Positions 22,306 through 34,370 of a stretch of 64,000 nt of DNA are shown in pieces. A program made the translations under genes and the position numbers. Under the pieces are notes generated by a model. It made no database searches, had not been told where the DNA came from, and was given only the letters and a program-made list of their open reading frames with translations. This DNA comes from Sacculina carcini (lineage: Eukaryota; Arthropoda; Thecostraca; Sacculinidae): the NCBI GenBank assembly GCA_916048095.2, contig OU696587.1:4029993-4093992 (forward strand), given 5' to 3'. Every line of letters starts with the position of its first letter. The first letter of the stretch is position 1.

Positions 22306-23155
22306 GGTAATATACGTTCGCCTGGTGTGGTCGTTGATTTGTACAGCGCGTATAGTACAAGCCCTACACATACATACAAAATCAGAACAAGGATTGTATC
22401 GAACGGGCTCAGAGCGCTGCATAGGGAGTAAGGTTATGCGAAGAATGATTTAAGCCGTGGTCACACGAGGCCAATTGTTGGCCAAGCCAATCGTTGGATT
22501 GGCCACCAATTGTTCCGAAAACCGAAGTTGAACATGCTCAACTTTTCAAGTGAATTGGCCTGCATTTCAGCCACTTGCCTCAAGAGGGCGCTACGTTGCC
22601 GTGCAATGAACGTGCACTGTCACGATGAAAATGATAGAATTCTCGTGCAAGGCAACTATTAGATCCTCCGTTTTTTCACCACATGCCGCTGAAGCAACGC
22701 GTGAAGCGAATTCAACTCAGTTTGAGAGCCTGTGATGTGTTGTGCTTTTGTGTTCGTTTTATTGTGGAAATTTTATCATGATGAGGTGGAATCTGTAATA
22801 TAATATTTGTATCATTTATGTTAATGTTTGATATATTACTAGATTAAATTTGGATAAATAGATATATAGGTAAAATATATATAAGCTATAGAATATGTTT
22901 AACATATGTATATTATACGAGCAGAATATATTTATGATCTGTACATTAAATAATGCACCTGGATTTTATAAAAATTCAAATGGTATAGTCAGGAGAGAGA
23001 AATAAACTACACCGACGTACTCTGCTTCACATCTATTGGCTTGGACAATTACGCAAGTCGCATGTCCGTGTAGCTTGCGCTATAAAAATTCGTCTGAGGT
23101 TGTACTGGTTGTGCGTTACAGCTGAACCAGTTTGTTTGTTTATTTTGTATTGTAG
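22306..23155. other. RAD54B intron 1, 3' part; CCAAT-rich inverted segment
   Basis: No gene. At 22452-22600 a stretch beginning gccgtggtcacacg is rich in gccaat / attggc in both orientations and may be a small transposon relic. The remainder is A/T-rich. The acceptor of exon 2 (tgtattgtag) has an ordinary T-rich tract. Confidence 0.5.
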
Positions 23156-24325
23156 GTGTGTGCGAATCTCGCAACGAATCTCTGATTCAAGCGCAATCAT
23201 GTGCTGCCAAAAGACCCGTGCAAGATATTCTCGATCTGATGCGAGATCCCAGTGCAAATGTGGACTCGGAAGTGTGTGACACACGTTCATCTGATGCTCG
23301 AAGTGTGGACGATGAGTCGGTGGATATCACTAATTTGGGTGATGTAACAGATGCCAGGTTAGCCTCGTGACCTTCTAGTTTGTTTTCTCTATTGTCTAAT
23401 AACACTAACAGATCAGATCGGCCATATCATTTTGTCAAATGATTTCCTATTTTATCTGCCTTCTCTCGACTGGTTTATGTTTAAGTTCTTATGTTTTGAT
23501 GTTGGCAAAGGTACTTTGAGGTTCTCTGGTGCAAGAAGTCGACAAGAAAGCACAAGAAATGGGAAGGCGATGGTGTTCTCGAGATTCACCAGAGGAGTAT
23601 GACACTAAAGGTGTGTGCTACTTGGTGCGCTCATTCGAAATAGCATCTTCGTTATATTGGTCATCAACAGCGTGTATTGTTCCCACTTGAATTAACCAGA
23701 CTTATCCCAGTATAAAGTTGCAACATATTCAGCATTCACATGTGTTGACAAGGCAATTGCTAGTTGAACAGTAGACAACTAGACTGATAGAAGAAATTCT
23801 GTGGGACGCCTACAACCATAGCGCCAGTATGGGTGTTATTTTTATTGCACTGTTCTTATAGTTTCATGTTTTTGGTAATAAAGTTTCTTATTTTAGTAGG
23901 TTTGATTATTTCGCCTATTATTAACTTCGGTAAAGTTCACAAGCTATTACTGAGCATAATGACGTGTGACTCAATTAAACCGCCGTAATTTTCTACTCCG
24001 AAATTCACGTGCACGCAATGGTAATCACATAATTTCACGATAATCGGGTGGGTGCTTGCGAATTGCGTTCATCAGCTCACGTGCAACGGGCATGGACCAA
24101 CTGCTCAACTGGCAACATTACTCGCCGCCGTTCAACACAAATGTCATTCAGGTATTGGCACTGTCGCCGCCCCGTTCAATATCATGATGCACTTGTATTG
24201 TGATCTTTTCCGCCCACTGTCTGTTTTGTGTGTGTGTGTGTGTGTGTCAGGATGCAGGTGTGACCGAGGCTGGCGACTGGGTCACGTTCATATTCCGTCA
24301 CGTGACAGACTCGCAGGCAACTTGA

Positions 24326-24818
24326 AATCTGAACTCTGTCCCAGACACTGGCCTAATTTTTCCTCGTAGTCAAGTTGAGTAATAGTAATAATAGTAATAG
24401 TAATGTATTGCCACAACAAGCACAATAAAAGCAATATTAGTAAAGTACAATAGCATAGCATAGTCTGTCAAGCCAATTATTGGCTTCTCAACAGACAAAG
24501 AAAAAAAAACGCTATGCAAAAAAAAACCTAGCAAAAATCCTTCAGACTAATTAAAATTGAGAACTTATAATATAAACAAATACAACATGACAACAATACA
24601 ACAACAAGACATACAACCATCAGGAACACAAGACATAGATCCCTTAACAACAACAATTAAAGACATAGTCACAGATCGCAAGACACAATCGCACAGTGTG
24701 AATTCACAACACCGAGACCAAAGGTCAAGGCTATCAAGCAGAACATAAGAACATGTCGACATACAGATAGCATATACGAACACGACTATGAGAGCAATTG
24801 TATTTAGCATGAACATAA
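24326..24818. other. Simple-repeat DNA past the last RAD54B signal
   Basis: Contains aat/agt trinucleotide runs (about 24375-24410), AATAAA at 24424-24429 that could serve a truncated RAD54B transcript, and a poly-A stretch. No gene seen. Confidence 0.5.
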
Positions 24819-25650
24819 TTAATATTGGTTATCAAGAAAATGTTTTCGTATCATCTTCTTGAACCTATGCGTGTTGCTACAGTTTAGCAGAGCTTTTATT
24901 TCAGTAGGCAAGCAGTTGAACAATTCCGGTCCGTAACTCACCACACTCATTTTAAACAGTGTGGTCCTAAACTTCGGTAAAGACAAGTTCAAATTATTGT
25001 TTCTAGTGTTACAAGCGTGTTCATATATTTGAAAAATAGAGTTACGTCCAATCAATTTGTATATAAGGAGGATTGTGCTGTACTTATGGATTGATGAGAA
25101 CTTGAGAATATCTTTGTTCCTGAATAAATCTTCCGTGGAGTCGAATTTTTTCCTGTGGAAAATGCAGCGCAAAATTTTTCTCTGTGCAACATTAACTTGA
25201 GTTAAAAATGAACTATAAGTACTGGCCCAGACTGATACGCAATATATTAAGTGAGGGTAGAAGAGAGCATAATATACATTAATTTTAGCTTCTTGTGTTA
25301 AACTGTGTCGAACCCGATATAAAATCCCTGTTACTTTTGCAAGTTTTGAACAAAGTTCACTGATGTGAACACTCCAGTTCAGGTTCTCATCAATGATAAC
25401 ACCCAAGAATTTGGTGGAATGACTCTGTCGCAAGTAAACACCATCCAATACGATTCCGGGGAAGTCGTGTTTAACGGACCGATTTTGAAATATTATATAA
25501 GACGTTTTTTTTAATTTATCATAAGATCATTGGCCTGAGCCCAGTTACATATATTTTTTAGTTCTTTGTTTATTGTATGATGTAAATCAGCAGCATTATC
25601 TTCTTTTAATAGTAAAGTTGTGTCGTCTGCATATATTGTGAAGTGAATTT
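24819..25650 (-). pseudogene. LINE reverse transcriptase fragment (YADD to C terminus)
   Basis: Minus-strand reading: IYADDTTLL, a frame interruption near 25510, then STKFLGVIIDENLNW, VYYALFYPHLIYCVSVW and a C terminus to 24819. It belongs to a different LINE family from the one at 19.2 kb. 5'-truncated, with at least one frame break. Confidence 0.85.
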
Positions 25651-27169
25651 TGGAACTAGAGTTGCGTGCGAAACAGTCTCGTTTGGCATGACTTGAATCA
25701 GATGTTCTAAGTCGGAGGTCGCCAGTTTAGTGCGTACGGACACAGAAAGGCGCACAACGAAGGAAACTGTTGGCAAAGACCCAAAGCACAATAAAACCAA
25801 TATATTACCAGCGCGGACGGGCAAAATCGCGGACACAAAAGCAAGCGTGGAGAGGACCGTATCGTAACCCCACGAGACTCAACCACGCGCCAGTTTTGCA
25901 TCTCGTACTGTGTGTGGGATACTAAACGGTATAATGAATTTACACTACAATACAATACAATCTATGACCATGACAATATGAAATAAATTGCACGAATACG
26001 ATATGCTCCCGTATTGGAACTAAAACATTTCAAAAGGTCTTGTGCAGCGTCGAACGTGGTGCGGCTGCTACAACAAGTATTACATTGTCAAATATGTGTA
26101 TTCCAAATGTATTAGTGTAAATGCAAAGTCACTCACCAAATTCGATGAACGGTCCTGCACAGAAGTGTTCGACCAGACAGAATTAGCAGCCGGAAACCAG
26201 CCTAGCCTAGGGGTGTATCCGTAGCGCCCGCCCCACTTTTTGCCGCTTTATTCATCTTGTTTACTTCTATGTGGTTAACACTCTTGATATATTGTTTAGC
26301 ATCTCCACACTGGGAGCGTCTATTCCTGTCCCAATCAGTTCATCTCATCTCCGCAGAAGTAGGTTCTCTAGCGAATTTGTCCATGTGGTTCTTATTTGTT
26401 GCATCCCACAACTCGTGATACTTTAGGAAGATATCCAAAAAAGTGGTTGTTTCCTTAGTTGACCACTTCATCACGAGAAATTTGAGACAAATAAAACACA
26501 AAGTTGCACACCACAACGTAGGCAATCAAACTGAATTGAACTCGCTACACGCGTTGCTCGAGTAATCGAGATAGTCGGGCCATTTTTGCCCAGGAGCAGA
26601 TTAGTCTCTGCGCATGTGTGCTCTCAACTCTTCCCTGTTGAAGTTATTCACCTTGGTAAAGTAAGCTTTGAGTGACGTCATGGCGTGAAGGTCGAATGTG
26701 AGAAATGGTGTATGGTTTTTGAAGAAAGTGAATCGTTGATAATGCCAATCTTTGGATTGCGAACGATATGGTTACTTGTTCCGAACCTCGGACCACAAAT
26801 ATATTGGGATTGTCACTTTAGCGATATTTCTTCCAAACTCACCTGCAACACATGCACAAACATGCCACATCTTCCAGTATCCTCACGCTCCTCTTCGACA
26901 GGAAGTCTCGACTACGAGTCACCAGTACTACACCAATGCCATATTTGGTGTCGGTGTGGTAATCACTGAGTCCACAGGGACGGTCGTTGCAACAAGGCCC
27001 CACGCCACTGATGTGCACACAACGCAAGCCCACCATATAGCATTCAGAGACTCTTTCAGACAGGGAATCGACCAAGCCGAAGTCTTTTTCATCAGCCAGC
27101 AAGAAAGCTGACTTCCTGGAAGCTCAGGACAGGGTGAGTTCACGCAGCGTGTCACCAAGATCGATCCCG
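25651..27169. other. No recognised gene
   Basis: Mixed unique sequence. The open frames are short and overlap on both strands without recognisable domains. Nothing further can be supported. Confidence 0.5.
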
Positions 27170-28740
27170 CATTGAAGTGAAGCCATTGGAGGGAAGATAG
27201 GCCAAGGATGTCTGCTGCCTGTTGCTTCGATCCTGCTGCCTGTTGTCTGCTGCCTGTTGCTTCGAGGATGTCTGCTGCCTGTTGCTTCGATTGAAACTTT
27301 AGTCGAGTTTCTGCATGGTATCTAGTGCTTCTTGTGCTGTTTGAGTGCCCATTGATTGACCCACTTCTTGATATTGTTTCTTGGCGTTCATTACTGCGGT
27401 TAGTGGACTTCACATTTGCACGAGACTTTCCGGATTGTTGCGTGTATGCACCGTATCGGCTTCATTAACCATCTCCACGGAGGCTACATTAGTGCCGTTA
27501 TTAACCGGCGCGTTAAATCTGTCCAGGACGGTTGCGCAACAATCGTTCACACTCCAGGAGTTATTCGCTGCTAGGTTAAGTGCTGCTAGGTTGTTGTGCT
27601 GGTTGAGGTTGCAGTTCCTCATCTTTCTCGCACAGCACATGCAGAAACATGACAGAACGACAAATATGATGAATACTTCCATCATCATAAAATCACAACC
27701 TTTGCTATTTGAATAGTTTTCCCTGTCGTATACCATTCGTTCAACAATATTTCAAATTTTTTTGCTCGTGAGGAAACGAATATTTGGCACTAATTTGACT
27801 ATCATAAGACACGGTAATCGTCAGATTATTCATGATGTTCTGACTGTTCTGTGTGTTATGTACTGGCTTAGATTCAGTTAGGGAGACTAGGCCAGACACG
27901 CCGTCGATCATGTGCAGATCATGCCCAGCTGACGGTCACATCTGAATCATGCCTGCTACTCGGATCGGAACTTCACTGAAAGTGTTCACCGCACATACAT
28001 CCACCGGCTCAGTGCACTTGGTACCAGACCACCCTGCAGCACACTTGCACGAGAAACGGCCATCAGTCAGTGACGAGCAAGTGCCTTTGTTCTCACACGG
28101 ACTGAGCGCCAAACATGCGTCACTGACGCGACATTTTCCTGTGGCAGGATCTGTGGACCAGCCCGGCTTGTGCTCACAACCCAACTTAAGCCGAGCGGTG
28201 AGCTCCTGGTCTTGTGACACTGCCATCCCTTTCCACAAGTGTGCTTGATGTCTGTGCACGGTCTCCGAGGACGTTCACACTTTGCACCCGTCCACTTTAA
28301 GTTGCATTGACAGTGATAGTGCGTCTGTCCGACCGGCATGCACGTGTCGCCGTTGTTGCATGGCGTGAGGGCCAGGCAGGCGTCGTGGAGCACACAGCGC
28401 GGGTCTTGCGAGACAGCACGATATCCCGGTTGTGTTGTTCAGTCACACTTGTAGCCGACGACACTGTATGTGTCTCGGCTACACCTGAAGCCATCGTTAC
28501 AAAGTCCGGGCTGCTGAGAACACGGATCGCGGTATTGCTCGCAGTGTCGTCCTGTCCACGTAGGAAGACATTTGCACTCAGCCCGTGATTGTCCGTACGG
28601 TTCCATGACATGCCGACAGGTTCTGTCATTACGACGAGAGTTGTCGGTCAGACCCGCATCGTATTTGATGCACGTGGTGTCCTGTAGGGAATGAGCCTTC
28701 CATCTGGGGCGATCAGCACACTCACAGCGGTAACCTAGCA
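27170..28740 (-). pseudogene. Third, broken copy of the EGF membrane protein gene
   Basis: Minus-strand pieces collinear with the intact genes: from the middle of EGF pair 7 (YRCECADRPRWKA) through pair 8 (CSQQPGLCNDGF), pair 9 and part of 10 (LSPCENKGTCSS), then the membrane segment (FCMCC), and part of the tail (ETISRSGSINGH). Frames change several times, and about 200 bp between pair 10 and the membrane segment is degraded. EGF pairs 1-6 are missing. In the tail a 15- to 30-bp motif (ctgctgcctgttgcttcga) is repeated at 27217-27300. A dead duplicate, older than the copy 1/copy 2 split by its divergence. Confidence 0.92.
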
Positions 28741-28925
28741 GTAGTAGTAGTATAGTACCCAATATGTATCCGCATGTCGAAAAAATTAGGTCAGTTCGCA
28801 TACGCATCGACACAAGTTAATCTGAACTGTCAGTGTCGATTGAGGCAACGCGAGATTTCCCATCGATGTATACGTTGACTACTGGTCCGTGTTGGTACAT
28901 TGCGGGGGCCGAATTACATTACCGC
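28741..28925. other. Flank of EGF pseudogene
   Basis: Starts with a gta/agt trinucleotide run (28740-28753). No gene seen. Confidence 0.4.
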
Positions 28926-29098
28926 TGAAGCTGATCCGGCCGATCCCCTCTGGCATTTCCCGAATGGGTGCATCATTTTGTCATGTGTTCACGTCGACCA
29001 CTTGCAAAGCATGAGACACCTAGGTTTCGAAATGTCCTGGTTCTGCAATGTCTTGCTATATGTCCATTTTCATCACATTCAAAACAAGTCATTTTTTA
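28926..29098 (-). pseudogene. Gag-like fragment with two CCHC zinc knuckles
   Basis: Minus-strand frame with CFECDENGHIARHC (29045-29086), a clean CX2CX4HX4C knuckle, followed by CFASGRREHMTK-stop-C, a second knuckle with one lost Cys and an in-frame TGA. Tandem knuckles are typical of retroelement Gag or ORF1 proteins. Which element it came from is unknown. Confidence 0.65.
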
Positions 29099-29264
29099 CA
29101 TTGGAGACAGCATAGGCGTGCGCAGCACCCGAAAGGTGGGAAGGTTTATCGTCACTTCCCTGACCAACGAACACCTGCTTGGCACAACTCAACACATTAT
29201 TCAGCTTGAGCGTTGAGCCGTGCATCGCCGGAGAGGCGATCTGATACATATTATGTTGTATCTT

Positions 29265-29710
29265 TCAAAACTTGCAGTTGAGATCCCCTACTTTGTAGCC
29301 GTTCATCAATGTTTTGGGCTCCATTCCTTGTATATATGCGGCTTCTATGTACTTTAGCTGAATATGATATCTCAGACCTTCATGGATGATCGACCATTTG
29401 ATCATTTCAGGGTTCGTTTGATGTTTTTCTCTGAAATGTTGTAATACTGCAATTTTATGCTTCGGGTTCCTGTGTTCTATAAATCTGGTTTTGATCGGTC
29501 GGGCCGTTTCTCCAATGTACGTGTATATGTGTAGTTTAATGTATAGTTATAGTTAATGTATAGTTAATGTGTAGTTTTTGACATGCCACATTTGATTTTG
29601 CAGATCAAGTTCTTTTTCCAGCATTGTTGCTTTGCTTGAGCTATATGGCACGTTGTGCATTCTTCAGGGCAACCAAGTTTTTCTTTTGATGGTACAAAAC
29701 TACTTTTCAT
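29265..29710 (-). pseudogene. Penelope-like element fragment (GIY-YIG endonuclease end)
   Basis: Minus strand. 29575-29710 reads a Cys-rich stretch (CPEECTTCHIAQ..CWKKNLICKIKC). After a short tagttaatgta repeat, 29265-29528 reads YIGETARPIKTRFIEHRN and continues to a stop at 29265. The Y-x-G...R...EH pattern is the GIY-YIG nuclease signature of Penelope-like elements, and the Cys block is the expected zinc region before it. No reverse transcriptase part is seen, so it is a 3' fragment. Confidence 0.78.
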
Positions 29711-31109
29711 AGGTTGGCCAGCATCGAACCATATCCGAACCTCATCGGAAAATCCCGTGCGTCTTATAAGTGTCTTGCATTAACGTCTGTGCGCTTCCCC
29801 CCAAAAATGGCATTTTATAATAGAGATTCTTGTGTACATTTGCCCTACAGAATACAAAAGCAAAACCACAAACCGAGAGCTCAAAACTGTGATATACAAA
29901 CAAGCTCACATCGACCAAGTACCTTCTAAAATATACAACATTTGCACAACGCGACACAGGCAACACACATAAACAAACATAGAGGTCATGAATTAACACA
30001 ATATAAGCCCAGTCTGTCACGGACAGATTTTGTCTCCCTGATGCGATTGGCTCTTCCCCGGGCCCAGACAGCCACGATGTCCGTTCTATCCTCTTCAGAT
30101 GGTGTGTACTTGGGGGCGTACACGATTTATCCACGACATGATGGCCTCCAACACACAGCAAACCACTTCTGTCGTCGAATCAAGTGCAGATGAACACTCA
30201 CAAGTGGGAGTTCCAGGAATTCAGACCCCAATACGGCCACCATTGAGAGTAGCTTCCTCATAGGATGCAGTCTTGCCAGGATCAATCGTTTACACCCCTG
30301 CTGGGCAATGCTGCTCCCATGAGCAGCCTGGGTCCCCATCTCCTCCCGTATCATAATTCGAAGGATTGTCTTCACTCGTTTTAGTCGGTTTATGAATCCG
30401 GAATAGGGGTCTTCCAGCAGGCCGCCATCTGACAGGTACGATTGTGCAACTCGATCTAAGCTGTTCATACAGAGCTCACGAGTTTTGTTGTAGACCATTG
30501 TGGAGGTCTCAGACGGCTGATCATGAGATGATACTAGCAAGTGCTGACCCACTTTCGGCTTCATCACTTGACTCACGTCAAGAATGTCATCACCGAAAAT
30601 GCCGATCTCAATCATGGACTCGGTTATTAAGGACCTCCGGCACCACACAGGTCTACCCGGGTACAGACTCTTTGTTACATGTAGCAGATAAGTCTAGATC
30701 GGATTCTTTAGTGGGCAACCTTATTGAGTCATCACCAGATCTGTCTCGTGGGGGATAGGAGTCTGTTGGTGTTCAGTGCATCTGATGGTCTCAGTTCGGT
30801 TGACGTTCAAGGCGCACATGTCAGAAGTGCAGTATGTCGGTTCGGTGGCGGCGGAGTTCTCGTCGACAACAGGGCCTGCCGGTATCACCACAGTTTCCTC
30901 CGGAGACCCTAGGAGCAGGTGAAGCAGCGCGGCCGCCCACTCTTGGTGCGCATCACCCACGGTTATCACGCGTTCTATGCCATGAGGAAGAGGCAAAGCC
31001 AAGAGATCCTGAGTGATCTCGCTGTGTCGCCCAACGATCTTCAGATGTCCTGCGTACTTGTGCGACCTGGGTCACTTGAGTCTATAACTGTCACTGATTG
31101 GAAGAAAAC
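29711..31109. other. Unassigned region with open frames, possibly old retroelement
   Basis: The longest sensible frame is minus strand, 30127-30648 (173 codons), with INRLKRVKTILRIMIREE. This is faintly like the stretch before the integrase of BEL/Pao elements, but too weak to assign. A second minus frame at 30721-31002 is also unassigned. I do not claim either is a gene. Confidence 0.3.
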
Positions 31110-31333
31110 AGCATTGCAAAGTGAAATTATGACTGATTCAGTAGAATGAGAGGAACGGAAACCGGATTGACAAGGATCAAGCAATTGGCATATGTAAGGT
31201 GAGAGTTGAAGTAAAATGGCGCGCTCAATAAGCTTAGAAGGAAGACTGAGGAGTGAGATAGGACGGTAATTGCTATAGACGCTAACAGTCATAGGGTCGT
31301 GGTGATGAGTTGTTTGTTGGAGAAAACGCGAAA
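31110..31333 (-). pseudogene. LINE reverse transcriptase scrap joined to a hAT scrap
   Basis: 31110-31282 encodes NYRPISLLSLPSKLIERAI and DPCQSGFRSSHSTES, the same LINE type as the 19.2-kb element. It is joined at about 31283 to about 50 bp (31283-31333) matching an internal piece of the neighbouring hAT (compare 32246-32292 and 36682-36732). The combined 99-codon frame is a chimera of two transposons, not a gene. Confidence 0.75.
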
Positions 31334-33663
31334 TCATCAATCAAACGCGACATCAAAATGCAAAACAATACACAACAAACACCAAAATGCAAAACAATGA
31401 ACATAAAAGTAGCTATCAAAACATATCAAAATGCAAAACAATGAACAGCAAAACATCGATAAAAACTTATAAAACTGCCAGTCCATGTTTTTGTTTAAAA
31501 ACAAAACCATGTTTACATGTTTGTTGTTCAAACAACTACGTTTTTGCGACACCAGTTCGCCTGCATTGGAAAAAAGCCTTTCAGGAACCGAGGATGCAGG
31601 CGAGCACAGAAACTTTTTTGCTTCACTTTTTAATTATGGAAAAACTACTGATTATTTTTCCACCATTCTAGGGGGTCTTCTTCTCTAGAGATGGGTGGCT
31701 CCTCGAGATATCTTCTCATCTCTATGTGAGAGGCGGATACTGGTCTATTACTAGACTCTTGATTTGCAATTTGCACTTTGTCATACAATTTTGCCCATAT
31801 TGATTTTTTCGGCCTGCAGTGGCGGATGCTGCAGATGAACGGTCTGGAATTGTGTTGTGGTACTGCTTCTTCAGTGTATCTAAGATTGCAAATAATTCTC
31901 CCCTCTGTCCTCTTTGCATATGATGGGTCGGCAAACGATGTTTTTTAAACGGGGATCCAGTATGCTGGCAGCACTCACCATGAAGCTTGTTTCTAATGTC
32001 AGAAATCTTAATGACATTTGCTCTCGTAGCTGTTTTCCGAGGCCAAACGTTTTGTACATAATTTGCGTTTCCGTATCGGTGTTCATGTAATCTTGCAACC
32101 CTCTCACTACGTTTAATATATTTGATATGCACGTGAGCCTTTCTGTTGACATTTCTCTTGTCGTGTCCTCAAATGACTCGAGAACAGTTACGGCCTTTGC
32201 AAGAGTGTCTTATTCTACTTTTTTCAGACATATCTCTGATTTTCCTAACAGACATAGGGTTGTGGTGATGAGTTCTGTTTATTGGACAAAACGCGTTAGC
32301 ATGTGATATGTTGAATTCCATCGTGTTTCCACATCTTGGATAAGCTTCCTTACTGGAAGGCCGTGTTGTTGTACGGCGCTTAGTCTATCGGACGCCTTCA
32401 CATTGTGGTGAAAATATGCAACAATTTTCTCCACCTTGTTTTGTAGCAATGTTATTTCTTTTGAATTTATTGGTGCATGCCACACAGCTAAGTTTATTGT
32501 GTGCACAAAGCACGGTATGTGCCGCACTTTCAGTAATTCACGGCAGAGACCATGTGTCAGGCCTTTATTGCAATCTGCATCGAGAAAACCAAAATATTGA
32601 CCGAAACAATAGCCTGTAAAACAGCAAAAGGAATATACAAGTAGGGCGCATAATAGGAATACACAAGTAGGGCGCTGGACGATCCCATAAACATGAAAAA
32701 CCACAAGAGATACAATATACATGCGCGAGACACAATAACGTGAGATAACGTGAGATAACGTGAGATACAATATACATGCTTGACCGCCCATATTATGTAT
32801 ACATAATTAGCGACCCACCCGTTCGCCAACTACCGCTCGAGCTGTAACGCAATAGGCACAAAGTAAATATTAACACGCCCCTAGCTTCGCAAACGTCAAT
32901 TCCGCGTCACATCGCAAAACCGCCAGGATGTTTTTAAAATACCTCACACATGTTTGCCGCGTTGTCCGTTACAACGGAGCACACCTTGTTCATGATATTC
33001 CACTATGTGCATATTCTCTTCATCTGTTCAGATATTTTTTCTGCAGTATGCGCATCGCTCATTCTACTTGTGTCCAGCACCACAGACTTCAATGCCCAAT
33101 CAGATGTGATGAAGTGAGCAGTAACCGTTAGAAACCCTTTGGTTGTTCGCGATGTCCAAATATCCGCTGTTAGCCCGACAGCGTGGATGTTATCCAGGTC
33201 TGATTTGACCTTATTCACTTCCTCTGTGTAAAGATTGGGCAGCAATGTACGCGTCAGTTCTAGGCGGCTATGGAGCTCATTCTGGCAATATAGAGCCGCG
33301 ACAAAACGCCTAAAACCTTTGTCATGGACCACAGAGAAGGACTGAAGGTCTTGGACGATCATCTGTATTAGGAGCTTATCAAGCTGTTTTTTTCGGTTAA
33401 TCCGCCCTGTGTTATTTCCTCTTGTTGATTATGCTGATCAACGTAGGCTGTTGTAGAGTTTTTTTCTGTGCATTTGCTTGCTCCTCAATAGCTTTACTGT
33501 GTTCTTCCGCATATTGGATTGGATGCCTGCTTCGGAGATGCTTGCTCAAACTCGTACTGCTACAGTACTTTAAATACTTCTTACAGACGAGACACACAAC
33601 TTTATCAGTACTAATTTTCTCCATCAGGTTCCAAACAGAACTACTTTTTATTTTTCCTATCAT
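31334..33663 (-). pseudogene. hAT transposase, copy 1, broken
   Basis: Minus strand. 33412-33663: BED zinc finger (CLVCKKYLKYC..LSKHLRSRHP). 33003-33362: central transposase (GLTADIWTSRTTKGFLTVTA). 32279-32550: VHTINLAV and DVETRWNSTYHMLTR. 31880-32152: SILDPRLK region. 31500-31640: hATC dimerisation domain (SVPERLFSNAG, SQKRSCLNNKHV). The order is that of a full hAT transposase. Breaks: stop after EDPLEWWKNNQ, frame changes, and an unrelated 0.4-kb insert at about 32550-32945 that copy 2 lacks. Terminal repeats could not be fixed. A-rich 25- to 30-bp direct repeats (aaaatgcaaaacaat) follow at 31340-31480. Confidence 0.88.
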
Positions 33664-34370
33664 GTGTAAAGGGTATAAGTCTATATCACATAAACAATGT
33701 TGATTTTCAGCAGTGTGTATGGTGCAGCGAGCAGATTAAGTGGTGTTAAATTGAAAAATATGTGTGTTAAAACGGAAAATGGCAGTGTGACAAGAGGACA
33801 AATGAGGACAAATACAGAGTACAAATGTCACTCGTCCAATGATATCAAATAGTTGGGCTTGCCGAGCAGTTGCTTGAGTTTTTCGGACATGCAGTGCGGA
33901 CTTTCAGCGGAGCCGTCATTTCTCTCAATATCCTCAGAGTAAGACGAACAAATTACTTCTAATGGATTTATGGAAAGACTGGTAAAATAGTATGCATACT
34001 ATATTCAAAACACTATCACCGAAAACATTACGGAAAACTACAGTAAAACCAAAGTAAAAACGATTATTAGAATGTTAGGCTATGTTACAGTTACCCCTAA
34101 GAGTATGTCGCTATGATACTTCGCTTCTATGATGATCGCTACTTCGCTTGCACCGGTGTTTGTCGGTAGCCGATAGGCTCTCGTAGTGCTTGGCCAGGAT
34201 GAGGACGCCTTCTATCTCGTAGGTGTCTCGTTGTTTAGCCGGGTTTTGGTATCTTGCAGGTGCCGTTGTAACTTGTCGATCCACTGTTGTTGGCAATGTG
34301 GACGGCAGACTCTCGTTGTCTCGTTGTTGAGCTTACGGTCTCAACTCTGAGCGTGTTGAAGCAAACACAA
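33664..34370. other. hAT 5' flank, nothing recognised
   Basis: A 61-codon minus frame at 34111-34296 has no recognisable domain. No other feature seen. Confidence 0.4.

Larger units (their letters stand above)
16960..24325 (+). pseudogene. RAD54B: RAD54B 5' portion (exons 1-3, doubtful exon 4), helicase exons missing
   Basis: Exon 1, 16960-17053: starts MRRSAAPS, the same first eight residues as vertebrate RAD54B and close to RAD54. Exon 2, 23156-23357: acidic, VDDESVDITNLGDVTDA. Exon 3, 23511-23610: YFEVLWCKKSTRKHKKWEGD, matching the conserved block before the RAD54B ATPase. Junctions 1/2 and 2/3 keep phase with GT-AG. A possible exon 4 (24251-24325) after a (GT)n-CAG acceptor is in phase but ends in TGA after 24 codons and does not resemble RAD54B. 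No SNF2 helicase motif is seen from there to the next block at 40.6 kb. RAD54B is a DNA translocase of homologous recombination; this copy could give only a short N-terminal protein. Intron 1 holds a mariner, a LINE and a MITE. Confidence 0.82.

Noticed and set aside
24251..24325. RAD54B exon 4
   Set aside because: In phase after a good acceptor, but 24 codons then TGA and no likeness to RAD54B. Kept only as doubtful.
30127..30648. 173-codon minus-strand ORF as a BEL/Pao polyprotein
   Set aside because: Only a short, weak likeness and no protease, reverse transcriptase or integrase motifs nearby.
31041..31340. 99-codon ORF as a host gene
   Set aside because: Half hAT, half LINE; a chimera of transposon debris.
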